Positions 7,211 to 16,200 of a stretch of DNA of 16,354 nucleotides are shown here, piece by piece. The stretch is from JALSIF01 sp026981635 [NCBI: bacterium] (lineage in GTDB: Bacteria; 4484-113; JALSIF01): contig JALSIF010000181.1 in NCBI GenBank assembly GCA_026981635.1, forward strand, positions 1 through 16,354, given 5' to 3'. The position numbers and the translations under genes are program-made. The notes under the pieces were generated by a model that was given only the letters and a program-made list of their open reading frames with translations, made no database searches and was not told the DNA's origin. Numbering within the stretch: position 1 is the stretch's first letter; the number at the start of each line of letters is the position of its first letter.

Positions 7211-10200
7211 AGCTACGACACCAACTACATCGGCACCGGCATCGTGGACGAGCCGCCCCGCACCGAGGACGGCCAGATCACCGAGACCGACCGGCTAAAC
7301 GACCCACGCTGGGTGATTGACAACCGGCCCATCTTCCCGCCCACCCTCACCACCTACCAGCGGGAGGTGGACCGGCTGTGGGAGTTCTTCCAGCAGCACC
7401 TGGGGTTCAAGTTTGAGAAGATCGCTCTTCCCCCCATTGACCGCCTGGGCCGCACCCCCAGCGAGCGGGCCCAGTTTACCGTTAACCCCGACGGGACGCT
7501 CACCGACCCGGTAACCGGCGACACCTTGCCCTACGACCTTAACCCCCAGCTTACCAAGGACAGCCTGCTCAGCTTCTACATCTGGAAGTATGGGCTTCTA
7601 AGCTCTGACGACTACACCTACGACCCGGCGGCGGGCCGGCCGGGGGTGGCCGACTTCATCAACCAGTTCCCCGGCATCCCCGCCCCGGGTACCAAGTCAA
7701 GCTTCCTGCCCATCCCGCTTCCCTTCGTGGGGCAGGTGCTCCAGTTCCACTGGCTGTTTGCTGAGCTTGCCGCCGGCACCCCCAAGGACGACCCCTTCTC
7801 CGGCCTCATCAACCGTGACCTGGACGGGGATGGGGTACCTGACAACCCCAACAACGATGTGATCGTCCCGCCCCACGACGTCTCCTCCATCGCCGACCTA
7901 CTGGAGGTGCCCCTCTACAAGTTTGATCACCTGAGCCTATCCGCCATGGCCTCGCCGCCCTCGGGCTTCGTCTGCCAGGACATCCAGGGGGCCGACCAGA
8001 TCACCGTCACCTACCTCATCTCCATGTCGGACATCATCTTCAAGGACCGGGGCGAGTGGCGGCCCACCACCGTTGCCGGTGCCCTCTATCCCAATGAGCT
8101 CACCGCCGAGTATGAGATCCACTTTGACGTGGACAACGACGGGGTGGAGGACGCCGACCCCATCCTGGGCGGCATTGAGCGGCCCGATCTGCCCAACACA
8201 TACGTGGGAGTGCTCTCCCTCAACAACACCGGCGGGGCAAGTCCGGCCAACGCCGCCGAGATAAACGACGACCACCGCCTCCCCCTGATCCAGCTTCCCG
8301 GCTCGGACAACATCGCCCTGCTGGTGGCGGGCGGCTATGTGGATGAGGAGCCCGACGATGGCTCGGTGGACGACTACAACGGCGACGGCCTGCGCTTCCC
8401 CATTGACGGGGAGCAGATCGCCGACAAGGCGCCCAACCTCAAGGCCCAGTGGACCTTCAACCTGGCCGATGTGCCGCCGCCCAACCCGGCCCTGGCCGGT
8501 CAGGCGGTGGTGGTCAACGGGCGCCGCTTCTACTACGACGCCCACGGCAACCCCTTCATCTCCACCCGCATCTGGGTGGTCAAGAACCCGGGCACTCCCC
8601 AGGAGACCAGGGCCGACGAGATCGTCCGGGTCTACCTGCAGGAGAACTGCGACGCCCAGATCCCGCTTAGGACCAACATCCTGGCCATCCGCCAGGACCT
8701 CAACACCTTCCGCATCATCTCCTCCACCGCGGGCGGAGTGAACCCCACCGGCTCCTTCTATGACCCCACCGGCGCCATCTGGTTTGACTGGGACTACGAC
8801 GCCAGCGCCACCCCCAACGACCCGCCGGGGATTGACGTGGGGGTGGACCCGCCGGCGCCGCCCGACCTTGACCCCGACGGGCGCTGGCCGCCGCCCCCCG
8901 ACCGGGGGAGCGACAATCTGACCAACCGGGGGTTCAACGACCCGCGCGAGATAACCCTCACCCTGAACAACGCGGCCAACCGGTTTGTCACCCTCCGGGT
9001 GTCCAACTTTGACCCCGCCGGTCCGCCGCCGCCCACCGGTGAGCAGGACAGCGACACGGTGGAGCTGGAGATCTTGGGGGGCGGGGCGGCCCTGGTGGGC
9101 GAGGTGGTGGCCACCCGGCCGGTGGTCACCTGGGGCGGCAGCCAGATCCTGCGCATCGGCGTGTACGGCGGCGGTGCCCCCTATGACCTGGTGGTCAATG
9201 TGGTTGACCCGGCTGGGGTGCCCTTCCCGCCCATCCTGAGAAACGATGTGAACTCAAACGTGATCGACCTGCCGCTTCCCTTTGAGCTCAACCGGGCGGG
9301 CACCTACACGGTCACGGTAAACATCTCCGACTCCTCCACCCCGGTGCAGAACACGGTGGTCTCCACCACCTTTGAGGTGGCCTTCGGGGTGGGTGGTAAC
9401 CGGCGCAACTTCCAGGATGTGCCCTCGGTCACCGCCAGCCTGGACGTCATCCCGCTGGACCCGCCCCTCAAGGGCTTCCGCACCCGCGCCCTGCTGGCCG
9501 GGGCGGTGGGGGCGGTGCAGCTTCGCTGGGAGGTGACCGACCTTCAGGGCAACACCCTCTGGCAGGGGTTTGACGGCACCTTCCCCGCCCCGGCCGGGGC
9601 GCTGCCCATGGTCTCCACCGATCCCGAGCCCATCTTCCAGTTTGACAGCGGGAGCGGCTCGGACGGGGTCTACATCGTAAAACTTGAGGTGATTGACGAC
9701 GCCTCGCCCACCGGGCGGCGCTCCAACAGCAACTCCATCATCGCCTCGGACAGTGCGGCGGTGGTGCTCTATAGCGCCACCACCAGCCCCTTTGCCGACC
9801 AGCCCACCGCGGTGCTGGTGGCAGATGTCCCCGGCAGCGCCAACCCCAACAACAACCCGGGTGCCACCCCGCCCCAGTCGCCCTTCATTGCGCCAAACAA
9901 TGTGGTGCCCACAACGCCACCTGGCCCCAACACGCCGCAGCTTATAAACGGGGCCTTCGGGACAGACTTCCCGCTGAGCTCGGTGATGCTGCCGCCGGGG
10001 GCGGACCTCACCATCTACGGAATCAACTTTGACCCGGTGGCAGAAAACAACATCGTCACCTTCGGCGGCAACGTCACCCAGCCGGCGAGGAGCGTCGGGC
10101 CCCACCCCGACCCGGGGCTGGCCGCCCTCGGCCTGCAGGCGCTTACGGTGACCGTGCCGGCGGCGGCGAGAAGCGGCTTTATCACCGTATCCAACGCGGG

Positions 10201-13200
10201 GGGCAACTCCAACCGGGTCTTCTTCATGACCAACTTCACCGTCGCCTTTGACCTGATCGGCTCCATGAACCCGGGGGTGCAGAGAAACCTCCGCTTTGAG
10301 CTGGACTACCAGGGCGACGGGGTGGTGGACGAGGTGATAGAGACCGGGGCGCTGCCCGGATTTAACGGCCAGGTGAGAAACGGCCAGGGCGGCTTTACCC
10401 TGGTCCACGACTACTCGCGGGACGGCTTCGGCAACTACTACGCCACCCTCAAGGTGACCGATCTAGCCAGCGGGAAGGTGGCCTACAGCCGCCAGCTCAT
10501 CCAGATTACCGACCTCACCCCGGTGAGCACCGGCAGCCCGCGGCCGGAGGCCTTTGGCCTCACCGCCCAGATCGAGTCGCTTACCAACGACCAGTTCCTC
10601 CCCGCCGGCGGCCTCACCACCGCCCAGTTCAGGGCGCTGGTGGACGGCGTGTCGGGAGCTGCCCTGGAGGGGCTGGAGTATGTCTGGACCCTGGAGGGCA
10701 GGGGAGTGGTGGGCACCGGCCAGAACCTGAGCCTGGCGCTGGATGCCTCCAACAGGGCGCGCATCCTCTCCCTCAAGGTGGTGGCCGATCTTGCCACCCA
10801 GCAGGTGGTAAACACCGGCAGCGAGCGGGTCTACTACGCCACTAACGCCACCGGCCAGAACTCCATCCAGGCGGTGGACCTGAGCGACCCGGCCACCGTA
10901 ATCCAGATCACCGACCCGGGCGGAAGTGAAGAGTTCACCCCCGACGTGACCGGTGACCGGTCGGTGCTGGCCTACACGGTAAGCGGCCCCACCTTCAACA
11001 TCGCGGTGGCCAACGGGGACGGCAGCGGAGAACAGATACTCGCCAGCCCCTTCAACGACACCAACCCGACCCTCTCAAGCGACGGGTCGCGCATCTACTT
11101 TGCCTCTGACGAGAGCGGCATCTTCCAGATCCACCGGATGGACGCCGACGGGGCCAACCGCCAGCAGGTGACCGGAGGACCCAATCCCAAGTTTGACCCC
11201 GATCTGTCGCCGGACGACGGGCGGCTCACCTATGTGGAGGAGATCGCCCCCGGCATCCACCACCTGATGGTGGCCAACGCCGACGGCACCGGGGTAACCG
11301 ACCTCACCAGCCTGGCCGGCATCCCCGAGACCACCATCCGCCGCCCGCGCTTCAGCCCGGACGGCGCCCAGATCGTCTTCTCCCTGGGCAACCCGGGCGA
11401 CATCTGGGTGGTGAATGTGGACGGGACCGGCCTCCTCCAGCTCACCTCCGGGCCGGAGGACGACTTCGGGGCCGACTTCAACTCCACCGGTGATGCGGTG
11501 GTCTTTACCCGCCGGGTGGGGCTTACTTCTGACCTCTACACTGTGCCCGCCACCGGCGGGGCTGAGTCACTGCTTCCCGGCTGGCCCAAGGCGGGGACCG
11601 AGCTCAACCTGGACGTGGTGCCGGCGCCGGGGGAGGCCCTCACCACCAAGGTGGTGGCCACCGATACCTTCATCATCCCCGCCACCGAAGAGAACCAGAC
11701 CGTCCCGCCAAGCCAGCTGCTAAACGGCGACATCTACTACAGCCGGGAGGTCTCGCCGGGAGTGTCGGCGGTCTTCAGGGTTGACCCCACCACCGGCGGC
11801 GAGACCCAGCTCACCACCCCGCCCCCGCCCGGCGGCGGAGGCGGAGGTGGGTGGAATGCACCCCAGGTGGTTGATTCGATTGGGAATGTGGGGCTCCATT
11901 GCTCCATCGAGCAGGTAAACGGACGGCCGGCCATGAGCTACATGGCGTTTCCTGGTGAGCTACGCTTTGCCATCAACGCCCAGCCAGATGCTTCCGGTGT
12001 TTGGCAGACCCAAGTGGTTGGGTCGACTGCCACGCCTCTCATCCCCCACAGCACCTCCCTTGAAGTTGTCCAGGGTAGGCCAGCCATCGCCTATCCCCTG
12101 ACGGCGGGGGTTGGATATGCCATCAACACTCAGCCGGACGGTTCAGGGGCTTGGCAGTTCAATACCATCGACACGGTTCAGCCCTATAACGTCACCCTGA
12201 AGCTTCTGAATGCCGGTCGTCCTGCGGTGGCCTATGGGGTTTTCAGTGGCAATGAGTTGAGGTTTGCCTACTCGGCTACGCCTGACGGATTGGGAGCGTG
12301 GTCGGTTCAAGTGGTGGATAGCTCAGGAAACATCTCTCACCTTTCCATGGAGGTGATTCAGGGCCGCCCGGCCATCGCCTATCGGGTCAACTCCCTGCCC
12401 GAGATCAGGTATGCGATCAACTCGGCTGCCGACGGCTCGGGAGCTTGGACCATTGTGACGGTGGTAAGTGATCCTAACCTCATTCTCAACTCGGGGGTTT
12501 CTCTGTCGATCATCAATGGACTTCCCGCCATCGTCTACTCCACCACCCCCAACCAGGTAGTCTTTGCCATAAACGACCAGCCAGACGGGCTCGGCACCTG
12601 GACCTTCTACAACGCCTTTAGCCCCGTGGGGGGAGATCAGCTGAGTGGTGAGTCGCTGGCCGAAGTAACCGCCCTGCCTGGTATTGCTGCCGGATCTGCG
12701 ATCTTCCCGCTCCAGCAATTCTTCGTCATCAACGACCAGCCCGACGGCTCGGGCACCTGGTTCAGTCAGCTGGTGGACGGGGCTCCCAACACAGGGTGGT
12801 GGCCCGCGCTTGATGTGGTGGTGGGCAGGGCTTCAATCTGCTACTACGATGCGGGTGTCCGGCAACTCAAGTTCGTAAATGCCGGGGCGGGCGGCACCTT
12901 CCCCGCCGGTGACTTTGACCCGGCGGTGACCTACAACGCCACCGCCTTTGGCTTTACCCGCGCCGACGGCGTGGGCAGCGCCCAGATCTGGATCGGCGAC
13001 CCGGCCGACCCGGCTGGTGCCCAGGTGTGGGTGGGCAACAACGGCACCGAGAACTGGCTGGGCGACATCGCCGACAACCTGGAGCTCGTAACCTGGGTAA
13101 GCGACGCCAGCGGCGCCTTTGAGGTCTGGGTAGGGAGGCTTGACGGCTCCACCGCCTTCCAGATCTCGGCCGGCGACGTGGACCGCGAGTCGGCGCCAAG

Positions 13201-16200
13201 CTTTAGCCCCAACGCCCGGCGGGTGGTGTGGGCCTCGGCCAGCGGCCAGATCATGAGCCGGGCCATAAACCCGCTCACCGGCGAGCCCCAGGGGCCCATT
13301 GAGACCATCTACGGCGGCCCGCGTCCCGCCTTCAGCCCGGTCTACAACCGGAGCGGCACCCGCATCTACTTCATCCTGGACGACGGCGGCACCGGCCTGG
13401 TCTACTCCATGCTGCCCGACGGAAGCGACCTCCGGCAGGAGCAGGACAACGCCGGCGAGGTGGCAGACATCTCCATCGCGGTGGCTCCGCTGGAGGACCG
13501 CTTCGCCTTCCTCGCCCAGCGCCAGCCCACTCCGAGCCGCTTCAACGCCTCAAGCGCCCTCCTCACCGAGCAGTTCGGCGGCAACCCGCCACCACCCCTT
13601 TCAGGCGGCGAGACCACCGTAATCAGCTTCCCCAACGACGTCTTTACCCGCCAGATCGACTGGAGCGGAGTGCTCCTCAGCGGCGGGCCCTCCAACCCGG
13701 CGGCGGCCCAGGTCTCCGCCAACCTGGTGGCCGACCCGCCCTACTTCCTCACCAACGGCGGCGGGGTGGCTGAGATGCGCATGCGGGCCTACGGCGGGGC
13801 CGCTCCGCTCAGCTACTTCCCCGACGTGAACGCCGACGGAGTGGTGGACGGCGGCGGCATCTTCCCCTCCGGTGGAAGCATGCTGCTTAGCTTCCCCAAC
13901 CCGCTGGACCAGCTGGACAATGGCTTTATCTCCAGCGACCCGGTCAACGCCGGCACCTACTCCAACGACGGCTTCTTCGCCGCCATCCCCGGCGCCCTGG
14001 ACGGGCTGAACCAGCCATATGTTGCCCGCCGCGGCACCTACGACGGCTTCCTGGCCGTGCAGGAGCTGGGGGCAGGCAACTACGCCTTTGAGCAGCAGTA
14101 CTTCTTCGTCGGCGGGCGCCGCACCGGCACCCCCGGCGCGCGGGCGGGAAGCCTGAATGCCGACTTCTTCCTCGCCCCGCTGATCGGCCTTACCACCACC
14201 ACCTACCGGGCGGAGGCCTTCGTGGGCGGTGGGGTACCGCCCTACACCTGGCAGTGGACGGTGAGCAAGGCCGGCTTTGGCGTGCTTGCCACCCAAAGTG
14301 GCTCCGGCCAGACGGTGGATCCACTGGAGTTCAACCCCAGCCGCGACTCGGGCCTTGCGCCGGGTGACCAGGTGGGGGACTACGAGGTGACCCTGGACCT
14401 GGTGGACTCAACCGGCCAGACTCCGCCCGGCTTCCCCCTCACCCGCACCTTCAACGCCCAGCTCTTGCCGCTGATGGGTCAGATCTTCGTCCGCCCGCCC
14501 TCCATCGCCTTCGGCCAGACCATCACCGTCACCGCGGTGGTGGACGGCGGCGAGCCGCCCTACGACATCACCATTGACTTCGGCGACGGCCGGGTGGAGA
14601 CGGTGACCGGCGTCCAGCCGGGCAGCTCCATCCTGGGCATCGGCCAGGGTGCTGTGCTGGAGTTTGACCACGTCTACGACCGCAAGGGCGAGTTCATCGT
14701 CACCCTGCGGGTGGAGGACAGCGCCGGAACCGTCAAGGAGGACCCCAACCCGGTCCCGCTGGGCGACACCAACTACAGCGAGCGGGTCTTCGTGGGCGAC
14801 ATGTTGCCCCTTAGGATCTCGGTGATGGCCACACCTTCCTCGGGGGTGGGCCAGTTTGACCTCTACGCCAACTATGTGGTCTCCGGTGGGGTGAGAAATG
14901 ATCTCGGCGGCTACTCCATCACCATCCAGCTCATTGACTCCAACGGCCAGGTGGTGAGCGGTCCCTTCATCCGCACCGCCCCCTCCACCTTCGGCCCTGA
15001 CGGCCGTCCTCGCACCCGAGACGACCTCACCCCGGGAGAGATCGCCTCGGTCTTCAACACCACCGCCGACCTGGGCGGGGCGGAGGGGCTGCCGGTTCGT
15101 CTCAGGGTGCCCGGGCCGGGCAACTATATTTTGCAGGCCTTCGTCTCCGACGGCGGCGGCGAGTTCAGCTACGACCAGACCCCCATCTTCTCCACCGGCT
15201 ACCTGGCTCCTTCCGACTACACCGGGCTGGGCAACCCGCGCATCCGTACCGGCCTTGACGGGCGGCCGCTGCACGCCTTCCGCATCTGGGTTGACCCCAT
15301 CTACGGCACCGATGGAAGTGGTTTTGACCCGGACAACATCAACAACTCGGTAAGGCTGATGGAGTCTGACCTGCAGGTGCTGGGCGACCTGCTGATGACC
15401 GACCCCAACCCGCTCTCCATCGGCTACCAGGGAGCCACCGACCCGCTCCAGCAGCCCCTCTACCACATCACCCCGGTCTCCTTCGGCCCCTTCCGCTTCT
15501 TCACCAATGACTTCTACGACACCTTCACCATCGGGCGGATAAACATCAACACCGCCTCCAAGGAGGTGCTGACTGGCCTCTTCTCCATGATCAAGCGGCG
15601 CCGGGCGTGGAAGGTTGACCCCGTAACCGGCCAGCTGGTGCGCGATCCTGAAAACGACGAGTACCTGTCCCTAAGTGAGGCGGCTGCCCTGGCCCAGGCG
15701 GTGGTGGACTACCGCAACGCCTTCTACTCGGCGATGAAGCCGGAGATCCCGCCGGAGACCGACTTTGCCGGCTACAAGCGGGACAGCCTGGGGGTGACCA
15801 GCCTCAGGGTGGACCACCTGCCGGTGATTGGGCCCTATCTCGGCCAGGCTCCGCTGGGCCTCAAGGAGGGGGGCGACTACCTGGACGGCCTGCTGGTGGA
15901 AACGCCGGCCAGGGACGACGTGATCAACGCCTATGACCACGTGAGAGCAAGCTACTACAACGTCACCCACCCCGATGCGACCGAGAACGGAGCGGGGGTC
16001 TACCGCTTCTACGCCCCCTCCGACATCGCGGTGGTCCGCGAGCCGCTGCCAGGGGAGAGCGAGGAGGAGTACTCCCGCTACCTGAACTCGGTGATCGGAA
16101 ATACCCTTGACCCCAAGGCCGGCTCCCTGCTTGCCGCCACCCGGGCCGATTCGGTGGACAACAATGCCAACGGCATCCCCGACCTGCTGGACTTCAACTC

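Noticed and set aside
9254-10408. 384-residue antisense ORF
   Set aside because: It lies opposite the giant gene over Ig-like and TIG coding sequence; the composition is that of a shadow frame and no start signal or motif was seen.
11852-12898. Low-GC segment as an intein, insertion sequence or frameshifted pseudogene region
   Set aside because: The reading frame is continuous through both borders, there is no transposase or nuclease motif, no terminal inverted repeats or target duplication are visible, and the product is a regular seven-unit repeat.
14408-15466. 352-residue antisense ORF
   Set aside because: Same reasoning: it is opposite the PKD region, Gly/Val/Asp-rich, with no recognisable domain.
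433-15541. Preference for GTA, CTA or ATA before AAC codons
   Set aside because: Many GTG-AAC and CTG-AAC pairs also occur, so the bias looks mixed by eye and, unlike the TCGA pattern, is not strong enough to report.
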